Shown: positions 43,161 through 55,219 of the stretch, piece by piece | How positions within the stretch are numbered: position 1 is the stretch's first letter | How the letters are laid out: each line of letters begins with the position of its first letter | DNA from: Cyrtodaria siliqua | Taxonomy: Eukaryota; Mollusca; Bivalvia; Adapedonta; Hiatellidae | Direction: 5' to 3' | Length of the DNA stretch: 64,000 nucleotides | NCBI GenBank assembly: GCA_037043455.1 | Contig: JAWPHD010003249.1 | Coordinates: 124,001-188,000 of the forward strand | Notes under the pieces: model-generated | The model's input: the letters and a program-made list of their open reading frames with translations, nothing else | The model's database searches: none | What the model was told of the DNA's origin: nothing | Position numbers and translations under genes: made by a program

Positions 43161-44614
43161 TGCAAAAGGTGTTTTGATAGGGTATTTTCAATGCAAAATT
43201 GTGCTGCAACAACATTTAGAAGAGAATAAATCAGCTTATTGAAGTTATTTGGCTGTAAAATATTTATTTATCAACCTATTTTCAAAACTATGGTACTTTT
43301 TTATCACTAAAAATGTCAGTTCCAATTATATATAATTTGTTTATGTATTGTATTGCACATGTTATTGCTGAAAAATCTTCGGCTGATACAAAGGTCCTTA
43401 GGCCCGCCGTTTCGATGTGTTTCAATTCCAAAACACAAGGTTTTGATCTCGCAAAATATAAACCCGATGGAAATAATTTATTTCTTATCTGAAATGGATT
43501 TTTATGTATTTAATATACACATTTTCGAGAGATTGAACATAAGACAAACAAATTCTCGCAACTTACATTATATGCCCACCTCTCAACACTAAATAAAGCA
43601 AATATGCGTTTTCATCCTGTTTTTAACAATTTAAATGTGTTGTTGGAACGTATATGTACGTTATTAGATTTCATGTAGCTCTGATGAAAGGTAAAATAAA
43701 ACAAAATGTATTCTTGTCATGTTTTGACTTTATTTGGTCAGATTTAAATGATTACTGTTACCATTAAAATGTTGTGTCATATACAAATGATATTGGCTAA
43801 GCATTTACTGAGGCGGTGTCTACTTTCAACCGAAAGACATTGATCTTAACACACTTGATAATACTCATTTTGGAAATGATCAAGTTCTTAATACAAATGC
43901 GTTTATATGTACGCTATATTAAATGACCCTGAGGTTGGGTCATGATTTATCCCCAAGGCTTCGTTTGTACAGTCCTGATTAACCATGTCAGTGAGATTCT
44001 TCATCTCCAAAATAAATACCATTGGCATTTTAGCTTTTTAGGAGAGGATTTATAGGAACATGGAGCTGGACATTTCTTTACCCAGGGGACTTTATATGAA
44101 CAAGCTTGATACATGAGTCTATACTGATCATTCCTGAAAAAAGTTAAAATATGTCCAATGGTTCTTACGAAGATCAATGATTTTCAATATAGTTCTTTCT
44201 ATATAAACCATTTGAACACCACTCCATGTGCTTCATTTGTATTATTCTCCATGTTCATGAGCTATTTTTGCAAAACGTAAATTCCATCGATCTGGCACAT
44301 CTAAGGTTTTACCTGTTTTAGTTGTTCTGTTTAAATCTATCTACAAATAGCTAGAGACCCTCAGACGGTGTTATTTTTACCCAGGGAATTCATATGAACG
44401 AACTTGACATTCTAGGTTGAAACGATTATTTCTGAAAAACAAATGTCAGAACCTGCCAAATAGTTCTTCAGCAGACTTTTTAAATATTTGTTTTATTAAT
44501 CTCTATATAAAATATTGTGTACACTATATATATATCATATCATCCCTTTAATCAGACATGGGACCCTGGTTTGGTGCCATATCCCTTCGAATATATACGT
44601 AAATATACAAAAGA
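43161..44614. other. No gene seen
   Basis: AT-rich sequence without convincing ORFs, splice-bounded exons, RNA genes or repeats shared with the rest of the window. Confidence 0.6.
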
Positions 44615-45080
44615 AAAAAAGAGTATGAAAGGGAAGATTTAGAAATTGCCACACTCGATTAACAGAAAATGCTAGCGTTCATACCATCTAGCTTCGTGTT
44701 GAGTAGAAATCTAAAATGGCAATAGTACGAAAATGTATTTTCAAACCATTCCATGGCCAGCGGCGTATGGTTCCAGTTCGTAACAAAATGCTTTGCCCTA
44801 AACGGGAAAAGAATGGGCCACAAAAACAAATTATAATTTAGTTGGAATCGGAGGTTATGAAGCCTGCTTATTACAAGTAACAGTCAAAAGACTACATTAA
44901 AGAGCAGACATCTATCATAAGGGTGATTAAACAATACCTATAGCATTTAAAGGCTGGAGTAGTGGAACCACCTATTCGAAATTAAAGTAAGAAAACGAAG
45001 TATTTGAAAATATACCATCGATATATGTATATAACTATCGGTCTCAGCAATCTACAAAGACCGGAATGAATAACAGTCAC
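44615..45080 (+). repeat. Family F1 repeat, long diverged copy
   Basis: AAAGAGTATGAAAGGGAAGA, GCGGCGTATGGTTCCAGTTC, GAAGCCTGCTTATTACAAGT and CGGTCTCAGCAATCTACAAA parallel the copy at 4926-5455. Confidence 0.75.
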
Positions 45081-45317
45081 CTGTAGATCATCTGTTAAAT
45101 ACAAAGACGTCAATTGCACCATAGGTAAAGCGCGTGTTTTGCTATTATTACACTACTAACACTAATGACATGTGAGTGTTTTACGAGTTATCATCTGCAT
45201 TACAGTTAATATACAGACAAGGTATATTAACAACTTGTCCAATTATCCAGAACACCTGCAGTTCCCCATAATAACGTCTATCTATAATTTGCCACAGACC
45301 GTCTGAGTATAAATTAC

Positions 45318-45610
45318 TGGTACTGACAATTACATATTTAAATGATAGCTGCTACATTAGGGACATAAATATGTATTTGGTAGAAAATGACGATATTTCT
45401 AATTATGATGAACACATGTTGCATCAGTCGAATACAATGAATACATTAATCTCGGCGCTAAAGTAGGGGACACTTAAGGGTCATGTGGATCAGGGATCCA
45501 TGGGGACAATGTAGCAATATGATCAGGGCAATAATCGACCATCGCGAAACTGGACATTTTGGAACCTAGAATACAAATATGCTTGATATGTAGGATGTAT
45601 GCAAACGTAG
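45318..45610 (+). repeat. Direct repeat, left copy
   Basis: GTACTGACAATTACATATTT, GATATTTCTAATTATGAT, GGTCATGTGGATCAGGGATC and CATTTTGGAACCT pair with 46798-47050. Confidence 0.65.
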
Positions 45611-45719
45611 AAGCCAAAGTCGTACAGTGTAGGCTCACAGAACGCAGTCACAGCAACTCATTTTAAACACCAAATACATTAAATATATAAACATTTAAAA
45701 GTAAACACGTTCAGGGATA

Positions 45720-45900
45720 AAACACACGAAGAGGTTTATATCGGGGTTTGGATGCACACATCCCAATTTAACTCGATTTTTACGGATGGCGGGAGGTGTA
45801 CAGGAAAAGTGGGTGGTCTGCCTCCACCACAAAAAAAGGGACCGTCATATATAACCTTACATGTGTTGAAAATGACGTAAAACACCATACATACAAATAA
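45720..45900 (+). repeat. SINE-like fragment
   Basis: GTGGGTGGTCTGCCTCCACC and GTCATATATAACCTTACATG resemble a SINE 3' region. A related stretch is at 58850-58915. No A or B box seen. Confidence 0.35.
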
Positions 45901-46797
45901 ACCCTAATGTTCATTGGTCTTGTTATAAGCTACTACACCACTAACATTACGTTTGTTTAAAATACTTGTTTTGATTTCGATTTGTATTCTCCACGGAAAA
46001 TTCATAATTTCTTTTAAAACAGTAACTATGTCAAACGTTTATCAAAGTGATACGCACTAGTTAAATATTTGGGTTTTCTGGAAACGAGTACCGGTTTACC
46101 TAAGACTTTTATAGAGTTCAACAAAATCGCAAATTCAGCGGAGATGAACATCTTCGAATTATTAGGTCAAGTTTAACTTCGGTATGACTTTAACTTTGTG
46201 ACCTAACAACACCAATATACATATGTTCAACCTTAAAGGAATCACTTACAAATGCATAGTATGTTCAGCGAGTGATTAAACTTCTTGCGTCTGACCCAAA
46301 AACTACAAATAAAACATATGGCCTTGATATAATGACGAGTATTACGAAAGGGAATTTGATTTACTACATATGTTAGATAATTATAAGATAGCTAAATACA
46401 TAGCTGACGCAAATATAATCAATATGGTAAGGGCTAGATCGGCTTAATAGGCGACTGCAATTATATAGAACGATATATGCCAAAGATGTATGTTAAGAGA
46501 CATTATACAATATTAGAGTGGAACAAGTTAAACAAAGGGCAATAATTTTGAAATAAATTAGGCAATCAAGAATGTGTGATATAAGGGACATAATGTCATC
46601 AGTTGCTATGTGTGTATGAAGTTTGGGAACAACACATACACAACTGTTTGGGAAATGCAAGTAATACAACTGTTACGGGACGCGACGTTCCGGACAGAGT
46701 GATTCCCATATAGCACCAGAACAAATGTCTTTTCCCAAAATCATTAAAAGCTATTACTTCGACAGAACGTCTGAGAACATATCACCAATTTATGGTA

Positions 46798-47050
46798 TTG
46801 TCAGTACTGACAATTGCATATTTGAATGATAGATAATAAATAAGGGACACAAATATACACCTGGTAGAATATGATGAGATTTCTAATTAAGATTAATACT
46901 GGCATCACACGTATACAATAATATATTAAAAGGAGAAGAAGCAGGTGTCCAGAACGGTCATATGGATCAGGGACCAGGAGAACCATTGGCCATCGAGAAC
47001 CTACATATTTTGGGACCTTGAAGATGTTGTTGTTAGATGTATTCAAAAAT
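46798..47050 (+). repeat. Direct repeat, right copy
   Basis: Collinear with 45318-45610 at lower identity (AGTACTGACAATTGCATATT, GGTCATATGGATCAGGGACC, ATTTTGGGACCT). The 1.2 kb between contains no gene. It may be LTR-like ends of a degraded element. Confidence 0.6.
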
Positions 47051-47089
47051 AGTAGCACTCACATAAAACAGCCATTAAAACGCATTTAA

Positions 47090-48109
47090 AGACATTTTCT
47101 ATAGTTTTTTCTGCATAACAGATTTTCTTTAAACTTTTTGTACAGTAAGTCTGTTATATATATAGACAGAAAAGGCAAAAATAATGGTAGGTCACCATGA
47201 TTGTTAAAATGTAAAAAAAAATAATTGTAATGCCACCGTCATGTCAATCTGTCCAAAAATTTGAACAAGTCCATGAAATAGCTAAATAAGACATTTTTGA
47301 AGTTTAATCATTTATTTATTGGTCACAATTCTGCTAAAATTGTATTAAAGTAAAGAACATTTAATTACAATAACATTTAAAGCTCATCTTTATGTAAAAT
47401 CTATATTTTTTTACAAAATCTGTTGAGACCATTACCACAATTTATGTACAAATTAGCCCATAATGATATAATTTCCTTTTTTTTGTATGTTCCCAATAAT
47501 AGAATTTGTTTAAACTTTCTAAGCGCATAGTTTAACTTATATAAAAACAAAATGTGCAATAAAAATGATAGGTCCCCATGCTTGTTTAGAAAAACAATTT
47601 GAAACCATACCCCTATGCTAAAAAGCCAAGTTTTGTATGAAATTATATAGAAATGTTATATTTTCCTTTTTTGTTATGTTCCTAATAAAAGAATTTGTTC
47701 AAACTTCCTAGGCACTTATTTGAACATATATTTAGACAACTATGCAATTAAATTGATAGGTCACCATGCATATTGAGATTTAATATTGGTTTTTGGAATC
47801 ATACCATTATGCTTAAAATTTTTAATTTGGTTGGAATTTTTACAAAATGCTATATTTTTCCTATTTTATGTATCTAATAATAGGCCTTTATTTAAATAAA
47901 GACAATAAAAAAATTCTAAAAAAAAAAAAAGAAAAGAAAAAAAAAGAAAAAAAGAAAAAGAAAAAAAATTCAAAAAAGAATAATAATGACAAAACATACA
48001 ACTAGACATCAAAAGCTAAATTCCTGTAATTTGTAGGAAAATCCATGCAACAGTTTTAGAGGAGAAGTCGCCCAAAGAAGCTGCGCATGGAAAACTGCCG
48101 AAAATGTCT
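47090..48109. mobile_element. TTAA-flanked inverted-repeat element, copy 2
   Basis: It starts AGACATTTTCTATAGTTTT after TTAA (47086-47089) and ends GAAAACTGCCGAAAATGTCT before TTAA (48110-48113). The TIRs match over about 20 bases with a 3-base interruption. Collinear with 28419-29413 at high identity. No ORF. Confidence 0.9.
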
Positions 48110-48649
48110 TTAAAGTAATCAGTGAGACATCAATCCCATACAGTACAGGGGTTTAATATAGGGATCACGCCATGGAACAAAAACGAAGAGGTTTAAGCTG
48201 TGTCCCAATTGTTAACCTATTGTCCATATAATAGGTTTATTTTATATACATATACTTACTTGTTTTATGCATGCACGTACATGTTTCAATAATGATATAT
48301 TAACTGACAGACACAAAGTCCACTGCTACGAATACAATTTACTTATTAGCATAGAAAATATTGTCATAAATATTAATAAAGATTCATAACGTAAAACATG
48401 GGTGTCTTTTTACACCCAAACCTTTCAGAACATTGTGTTACTGTTTGTCATCATCAGTTATATACATGTACAATATTTACCATATGTACTGAGCTGTCAG
48501 ATTCGCGATCGACATTATAAATACATTGTTCTTATATTTAACATTATATTCAACATAAAGTATACTAAAGCGCGTGACTATTTAAAATCATGTCGCACAG
48601 CCAATTATCAGGAATATCAAAACGTACTTTAACATATTAGTAACGCTTC

Positions 48650-49290
48650 TGAACCATATAATTAAGTAACTAAGTAAATAGTTTATTAAAGTGACATGTG
48701 CATTTACAATTCAAACTCAAACTTATATGAAATAATTATAAGTTAAGCACCCGCCTCAATGGACCTATAAGTCACTATCTATAAATAATAATATTAAGTA
48801 AATCACATGATATAAATATCAATTGTTATATAAATTGAATAAATCAATAATAAATAGTTCAGTTGAAATTAAGTATGATTGCAAATTTATAGCAGACATT
48901 ATAATTGATAATACAGTAAGTTATGTAACAGTATAAGTTGAGTTGTGTTTCTTAAGAAAAGCTTTAAATAAGTATTTTGCAACTTTCCTCTGATGATTAA
49001 GCATAATAAGTTTAAGATTCTCGTTCTTAGCAAAAGTTAAAACGTCTCTGTTATGTTTTAATTATAGTGTTTCTTATATCATTATAAAAAGAACAGTCTA
49101 GTAAGAAATGGTGTTCATCTTCAACAGCATTATCATTACAATATCTACAAAGTCTCTGGTTTTGATTCTCGCCGACGTATCTCCCAGTTTCAATTCTACT
49201 GTGTAGTATACCACAATGAAATTGGGTTAAAATAGATCGCTCACCCTTAGTAAGTGTCATTTTCAAGTAATTATCGAAAACAAAAATATA
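48650..49290 (-). mobile_element. LINE 3' end with zinc-knuckle tail
   Basis: The minus frame at 49051-49266 reads MKMTLTKGERSILTQFHCGI, LHSRIETGRYVGENQNQRLC and RYCNDNAVEDEHHFLLDC, the C-x2-C ... E-D-E-x-H-F-L-x-x-C tail of many LINE ORF2 proteins. An AT-rich 3' UTR follows, with AATAAACTATTTACTTAG at the end. It is 5' truncated and lies just 3' of OATP-B. Confidence 0.78.
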
Positions 49291-49693
49291 TATTCTAGTA
49301 TATCAAGAAATGAATAGCCGATCACGCCCAACATGAATTGTATCGTTTTAATTGTTCGACGGAATGCATGCATTTAAATGCACAAATGGAGAAAATGCAC
49401 TTGCGTTCGTTTCTGCAGCGTTGTGTGTGTGTGTGTGTTTTCTTCATTTCGTATGCAAATGTTTATACCCATTACCATACATGGGCCTAAATAACAGGTT
49501 ATTGATTACACTTTACACGTATGTCTTTATTTTAAGTATAGTTACGTTTATTGTACTAATTACTACATACAAACATGTCGTGTGGAATAATAACGTTATA
49601 TGCACACTAAAATAGGTTTTATTTTAACCATTGTATTGCATTCGTCTCCATCATGAAGCAGTAGTGAGGAATCTATCAATGTAGTATATACGC

Positions 49694-49842
49694 TTATTTT
49701 AGTTGGCTTTTGCCGTTGAGTTCCCTTGATTCTACTTCTGTTTCACTATCCGCAACTTCAGGCATGGCAATATCCCAACGTTTGAGTTTTCTTGCATTGA
49801 ACATAGCAATGGAGGTGATCATAAGCGCCATACAACGGAAAC
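49694..49842 (-). CDS. OATP-B exon 10: last helix and C-terminal tail
   Basis: The terminal exon starts after the pyrimidine-rich acceptor TTACTGCCTTTCTATGTGCAG. It encodes FRCMALMITSIAMFNARKLK, RWDIAMPEVADSETEVESRE and LNGKSQLK before the stop. It completes transmembrane helix 12 and an acidic cytosolic tail. The ATG at 49882 opens the same frame but is intronic in this model, because the splice phase fits the acceptor at 49843. Confidence 0.86.
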
Positions 49843-50561
49843 CTGCACATAGAAAGGCAGTAATAAAACCAACAAGCTTCATGTGGTTGACACTTGATTT
49901 GATTCTTGGCTATTGATGACAATATGATTTTGATATGATTTCTTTTAAAGTTCTCCGGCCATGTTTTGTTTCATGAACATGTTTATGTTTATTTAAATCC
50001 AAATCAATACACAACAAAAGATATTTACAATTCACACTTTGCAATATCTGTGAAAAGCGAGAATAAGATTTTATTTGTTGACGTAGAAAACTTTAAACAG
50101 GTAAATTAATGAACAGGTAAATGTATTTATCAATTATCTGGCAATAGTTGTGCAGCTATACAATTCAGATTTACCTCATTTCCCCGTGCAGTCACGCAGT
50201 GGTAAAAGTCGAATCTACGTCATACAAATAATACTTATTCTTACATACAACTTAGTAGCGGATTTAAATATATGTTTCTCTCCGGACTATCAAGAAATAT
50301 TTATATGATGTTTAAGATTAAAATTTGTTAATTGAGAATACTACAAAAAAGGTGGCCAATCATCTTTAAGCAAAATACTGTTTGTGATGACAGATAGTAA
50401 TCAAATGATTTTAGGATGCTCATTTACAAGGATTTAGAATATTTTGCCTTAACAGATAGGCATGCCGATGCTCATTTAAACGTTTTATTTCGTGACGTGT
50501 TTACTGTCTGTCAAGAATTAAGTGTAATGTGTTCGATAAATAACGTATCTCCTAAATTTAC

Positions 50562-50702
50562 CTATTATCAGCCCATGTAGTCGGTACCGTTGCGATTCTA
50601 TGTTGTAGTAAGCACAGTATTTTCCCGATGTCGCAGCCGTACTCCACACCAGACATGTGCCGTCAATTACATTGCCACCTATGATTGGACCGGGCAGCCA
50701 TG
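50562..50702 (-). CDS. OATP-B exon 9: IPGPIIFG-type segment and cysteine loop
   Basis: This 141-base exon, phase 1/1, has acceptor TTCCTTAAG and donor GTAAAT. It encodes WLPGPIIGGNVIDGTCLVWS, TAATSGKYCAYYNI and ESQRYRLHGLIIG. The family form is I-P-G-P-I-x-F-G-x-x-I-D-x-x-C-x-x-W followed by a C-rich, Y-rich extracellular loop and an R-Y/F-R helix start, all visible. The plus-strand ORF at 50590-50943 is an antisense shadow. Confidence 0.9.
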
Positions 50703-51428
50703 CTTAAGGAAGGTACGAATATATAACAGGCATACGCAAAAATGCATTTCTTTGTATTCACGTAGCAACTGTTGCAATGGTGGCAAACTGTTACCTCTGA
50801 TGTTTATCATCAACATCATGTTTATTGTTGATTATATCATTCAATTTCAAATAAACAGCATGTTTATGTTGCATTCTTGTTTGGAATGTTCTGGTACAGA
50901 ACCTTTTAGAGTGTTCTATCACAGTATTAATAAGGCCTTATGAGATTGATGGTTGTTCAGTAGTTCAGTTTTTTGTCCAGTATATAGTGCAAATAAAATT
51001 CGTATTGGGTGCTTTTAGATTGAAACATATATTGTGAGAGGATTGATATTAGAAGTTATTGTATTCATCTATTCTAAAAGTGATGTTGGATTATTTGGAC
51101 TACTGATATTGTGGCGAACTAAATCAGAAAAGACTCAAACTCCGTTTGAATTAAACAGACACATGACAATTTGGATTAAAGGGGCATTTGACAATTTCGT
51201 TTAAATGGACACTTGCCAATATTATCAGAACTTTATATTTAAATTGGGTTTTAAAGCAATAGTGTTACTAATTTATGTCTAATCTATGTCTATTGTAAGT
51301 GAATATTTCTCGTAGTACTATTTGAATAAATTTGTTGATTATATTATAAAATTGTTCTTGATGGTTTTGTACTTCCTGTCTTGTTACATTGCCCCGTGAC
51401 AACATATATATATATAACAGATACACAT

Positions 51429-51430
<2 letters not shown>

Positions 51431-51461
<31 letters not shown>
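51431..51461 (+). repeat. (AC)n microsatellite
   Basis: An uninterrupted run of about 15 AC units in the intron between OATP-B exons 8 and 9. Confidence 0.97.
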
Positions 51462-51462
<1 letters not shown>

Positions 51463-51735
51463 ACTGTCCATTTACTATAATCGTTAAAGAGATGAAAATA
51501 GAAATAAAGATAAAAACAAAAGATAGAAATATCTTAGAATAATGCATGCTAACTCAGCCAGTAAGTCTCTGTATTAAAAAAGACGGCACATTTTAATTAT
51601 TGCAATTTAGTCACCATTTCTATTTCCTGACTGATTTCAAAGCCTTACGTACCGCTTTGGTGTGTTTAAAAAACGGTCGTAAAAAATAATCTGCAACTTT
51701 TATTAATGACCTTATTAGATACGAGAGACACCTAC

Positions 51736-51800
51736 CAGCGAGTGATGAGGTTGCCGCTGATAAACCAAGACCAAGGGCTTTACGCTTCTCACCCGCGCTC
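51736..51800 (-). CDS. OATP-B exon 8 (65 bases)
   Basis: This small exon has acceptor CTGTTTTCAG and donor GTAGGT, phase 2 to 1. It encodes SAGEKRKALGLGLSAATSSL, matching the conserved (K/R)-S-x-A-L-G-x-x stretch that precedes the I-P-G-P-I-I-x-G segment of OATPs. It was found by splice logic and frame, and it joins exon 7 and exon 9 seamlessly (…FLR-SAGEKR…SSLA-AWLPGP…). Confidence 0.8.
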
Positions 51801-52011
51801 CTGAAAACAGAAGTTGTATGTGAAATAGCACGTCATAGACACCGAGGTATATATACAAGAGCATATTATTTTTAATTTTTTTATTGGCTAATGTTAAATG
51901 GGTATCAAAGACAACAATCAGTAAAGCAAAGGCAAAGCTTTGAATTGTGAATGGGATACAATTATACCAGCAGCATGTAATCTAAAATAGCAATGCTGCC
52001 CAGTAATGCTG

Positions 52012-52190
52012 CTTATGATGAGGATGATGATGATGATGGTGGTGGTGGTGGTGGTGGTGGTGGTGGTGGTGATGATGATTATGATGATGATGATGATGAT
52101 GATGATAATGGTGGTGGTGGAGGTGGTGGTGGTGATGCTGATCATGATGATGAGGATGATGGGGATGGGGATATTGATGAGAGGAGGAGA
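52012..52190 (+). repeat. GAT/GGT trinucleotide microsatellite
   Basis: Alternating runs of GATGATGAT and GGTGGTGGT in the intron between OATP-B exons 7 and 8. The poly-Asp/Gly and poly-Met/Val ORFs are artefacts. Confidence 0.95.
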
Positions 52191-52663
52191 AAGAAGTTGA
52201 TAATTAGTGTACATACTTAATGTTAATAACGGTTATTATGTTAATGTGGACGATAAAGCCCGAATTGTCTCCTAAGAAATTCTCAAAAACAGATTAAGGA
52301 AAACAGAATATAAGAACGATTTTTATCTACAATTTAGCCAATTTTAATTTGTAAACGTGAGGTTTCCTTGCTTTTGACATATACAGTGCAACATATATAT
52401 GGGTGGATCATCGTGCAGGGTTAGATGGATAATGTATACATTTAGTAGTTGTTATAAAAACATGACCATAATTAACTATTGAAACAGATAGTAATTACAA
52501 TGTAGGGTTGTGAGACTTGCTGGCGATGACTATAATAAAGATACTGACCACGACAACGGTGGTGATGGATATAGTCGTGACGATTGTGATAGTAGTATGC
52601 ATTACTAATGATTATTATTATTAGTTTCTTTATAATTATTATTAAATAGTTTAAAAAACATAC

Positions 52664-52818
52664 CTCAGAAATACTATGAATACAAACATCGATCCGACGG
52701 CGTCGAGAAAGTTTGCCACGAATTTGGAGGAGGCGTAGGCCCATATCATGTTGCAGCCCGTTGGACAGATCCCTGATTTTGCCCCGCCCCCGGGGATCGA
52801 CGCACACTCGGAGTATGA
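52664..52818 (-). CDS. OATP-B exon 7
   Basis: This 155-base exon, phase 0 to 2, has acceptor CTTTACAG and donor GTATGT. It encodes SYSECASIPGGGAKSGICPT, GCNMIWAYASSKFVAN and the helix FLDAVGSMFVFIVFLR, collinear with OATP-A exon 7. The first intron bases downstream (TTTTTTAAACTATTTAATAA) are also shared with OATP-A. Confidence 0.88.
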
Positions 52819-53912
52819 CTGTAAAGAAGATTAACACCCAGTACTTTATCATCAACAGAGTCGTCGGGCTGCATTATTTTAATTTAATCTGGAACCTTGT
52901 TTCTTATTATTTATCAAAAGCCTATGTAGTTAATATCCATAAAGTATCTGAGAGAAAGACAAGAATTATAATTGCTTTTAATATCGTAGTTTTGTTAGTG
53001 AATATACACTTTGAATGAACGTAAGAAATTAGTATTACATATCTTTGCATACATTATTTGAACAATTAATCATATAGAAACGACCTTTGCTAACCGAAAC
53101 AATGTTCAACAATGTGATTACAGCCTCACTAAACAGTAATTCTTGCGGTATAAAAAGTAGTTTGTTTCGCGGTTTTAAATATTTTTAAGAATTGCTGACA
53201 GATATGTTTATTGTTGTTACATATGGGATGAACACACATTGGATGTGCAGCAATTAGACGATTAGACTGTATAATGTCACCAAAATATGGCAGGTTTCAT
53301 GGATGTTGAAGAAAAGTAGCAATTCTGGTCCGAACTCTATAGGGAATGCTAAAGTAGTGCGATGGATGACACTACTCAAATAAAAAAAATGGCCAGCATG
53401 CCAGGTGTTGTACTTTTTGTGTGGGAAAATATGTTTCATAAAAAATAGTGACTTTACCTTGGAAACTTTCTGTTCAGAATATTCTAGTACACTTTATTGC
53501 TATATAGCCGACAGACTAAAATACTAGTATTTTACCGTGCGGTGAGACCTTAACAGTATTATGTATGCCAGGGCTCTATATATCATTTTCGTCCCAGTGT
53601 ATATATATCCACTAGTTCATGATTATTTATAACTGTGGTCACGCCGGTCAGTAGCATTGAGTATCAATGTCCGTAAACCATGAATAGTTCATATTTAGTT
53701 TCAAAATGGAGGTTAGCTTGTACATCTATTTTGCATAAATGTACGTCCAAACAATTCGAAGTAAGCAGTATGACTTGTCTTTCAGCATTTCTTACTTTTT
53801 TAAATGTGACACAACACGTGGCATTTTATTTTTATTTAATGAACTTATCCTAGGTTTAGCAAAATGAATGTCAAAATGCATTACTTAAAATTGCATTTTG
53901 TGTAAAAATTAC

Positions 53913-54033
53913 TTTAAGGGAGCCGTCCGTACAGCCGGCGTGACACGGCGAGAAATAATTCCGTCCGTCATCCCCACAAATAGGCAGAAATGATGTAGAG
54001 TTGCAATCACACAACGACTGCATCGGGGCAGAC
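53913..54033 (-). CDS. OATP-B exon 6: Kazal-like domain
   Basis: This 121-base exon encodes SAPMQSLCDCNSTSFLPICG, DDGRNYFSPCHAGC and TDGSLK. The cysteine pattern is the OATP loop-5 Kazal type, with the family's typical SPCHAGC. The acceptor is TTGTTTCAG and the donor is GTAATT. Downstream intron sequence (about 53640-53910) is still recognisably similar to the OATP-A intron at about 9540-9750, so the duplication included introns. Confidence 0.91.
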
Positions 54034-54144
54034 CTGAAACAATAAAAATATGTTTGTCTTTTTCGAGATATATTGAAGCGGTATAGTTAATGGCCGGTTT
54101 TCATTTTTCTTTTAAATCTCAATCCGACCATATAATCAAACATG

Positions 54145-54345
54145 ATTTGAAAAAAGCGAGGTTGTGTACACATAAAATCGAATTAAGCTAACAAGTAGGC
54201 CGCATTGCCTACTGAATGTAGCCCTGTCTTCATCACTCTTAATGTTGTGTAGTGTCCTCTTTGTGATAATTTAATTTACTTGATTTAGTTTAAGGTAGAG
54301 TGTGGACTTAAGCATTGCATTTTGGTGCTGTGGTTTCTACATATC
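54145..54345 (+). repeat. Family F4 repeat
   Basis: GCGAGGTTGTGTACACA, ATTGCCTACTGAATGTAGCC and CTGTGGTTTCTA share order with 62315-62530. Confidence 0.55.
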
Positions 54346-54400
54346 TATATTCACCTTATTTCAGTAACTTACATATATAGAGGATATTTGTTTGTTTTGA

Positions 54401-54520
54401 GTGAATATAGGATTTATTTTCATCGAGAAGTGAGAAAACTTATATTTTCACGAGTGCTTAGCACGAGTGAAAATATTCGAGTTTTCTCACTTCGAGATGA
54501 ATATAAATCCTATATTTACG
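54401..54520. repeat. Foldback element, about 55-base arms
   Basis: AATATAGGATTTATTTTCAT, CGAGAAGTGAGAAAACT and TATTTTCACGAGTGCT are mirrored by AGCACGAGTGAAAATATTCG, AGTTTTCTCACTTCGAGATG and AATATAAATCCTATATT. It has almost no loop. Confidence 0.88.
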
Positions 54521-54596
54521 ACAAACCAACATATATTATATTTATTATATACACACAACCTGGAAAAGTATGCAGAAAAAAACATAATGAGCCAAA

Positions 54597-54666
54597 ATAA
54601 TGACGTCAATGACGTCAATAACGTCAACAACGTAAACAATGTCAACAGTTGCATGACGTCATTTTG
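54597..54666 (+). repeat. TGACGTCA-like 9-base tandem array
   Basis: AATGACGTC is repeated about seven times with decay to AACAATGTC, ending ATGACGTCA. The unit carries the cAMP-response-element core TGACGTCA. Position in an intron of OATP-B makes regulation speculative. Confidence 0.8.
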
Positions 54667-55219
54667 AGTGAAAATATGTGAAATATAAACAATGAAAATA
54701 TAAGTTTTTATTTTAATCATAAAATCCACTATTTCACTGGAAGTATATAATAAAAGGTATACTTTAACAAAATATATTCAATTTTATTTTAGTATTATAT
54801 TGTATTGTTAAAATATAAATATATAAAAGGGTCAAATTTAAACAAAATTAATTGTTTGAAAAGGATAATCCGATTATTATGCTGTGTTTCCTTTGAGTGT
54901 GTTGACGTATCAACGTGTAAACAATCAGAATGCATTGTCATATAAATATATTTTGAATGAATTGTTAGCAGATTTCCGAATTGTGTTCATAAAAATTTGA
55001 CTATTATTTTGCAATGCACCGCTTGTTCAGTGTTTGACCCACTTACAGTTCACCGCTATGCTTTATTCTTTGATTGTGCGATGCCCGACATGGTGTGAAC
55101 CCTATGATTACTCCCACCTAAATCCTGAAAGGACGGTGACTTAGAAGTTTGTGTTTAATCGTGTCATGTCGTACCATTACTGGTTTATTCTCTTGTTTGT
55201 TCGAAGACACAGCTTGGCG

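Noticed and set aside
50590..50943. 117-residue plus-strand ORF
   Set aside because: Antisense shadow of OATP-B exon 9, whose minus-strand frame has splice sites and family motifs.
51918..52220. Poly-Asp/Gly, poly-Met/Val and poly-Ile/Thr ORFs on both strands
   Set aside because: Products of the GAT/GGT microsatellite in an OATP-B intron.
52713..53018. 101-residue plus-strand ORF
   Set aside because: Antisense to OATP-B exon 7; no independent support.
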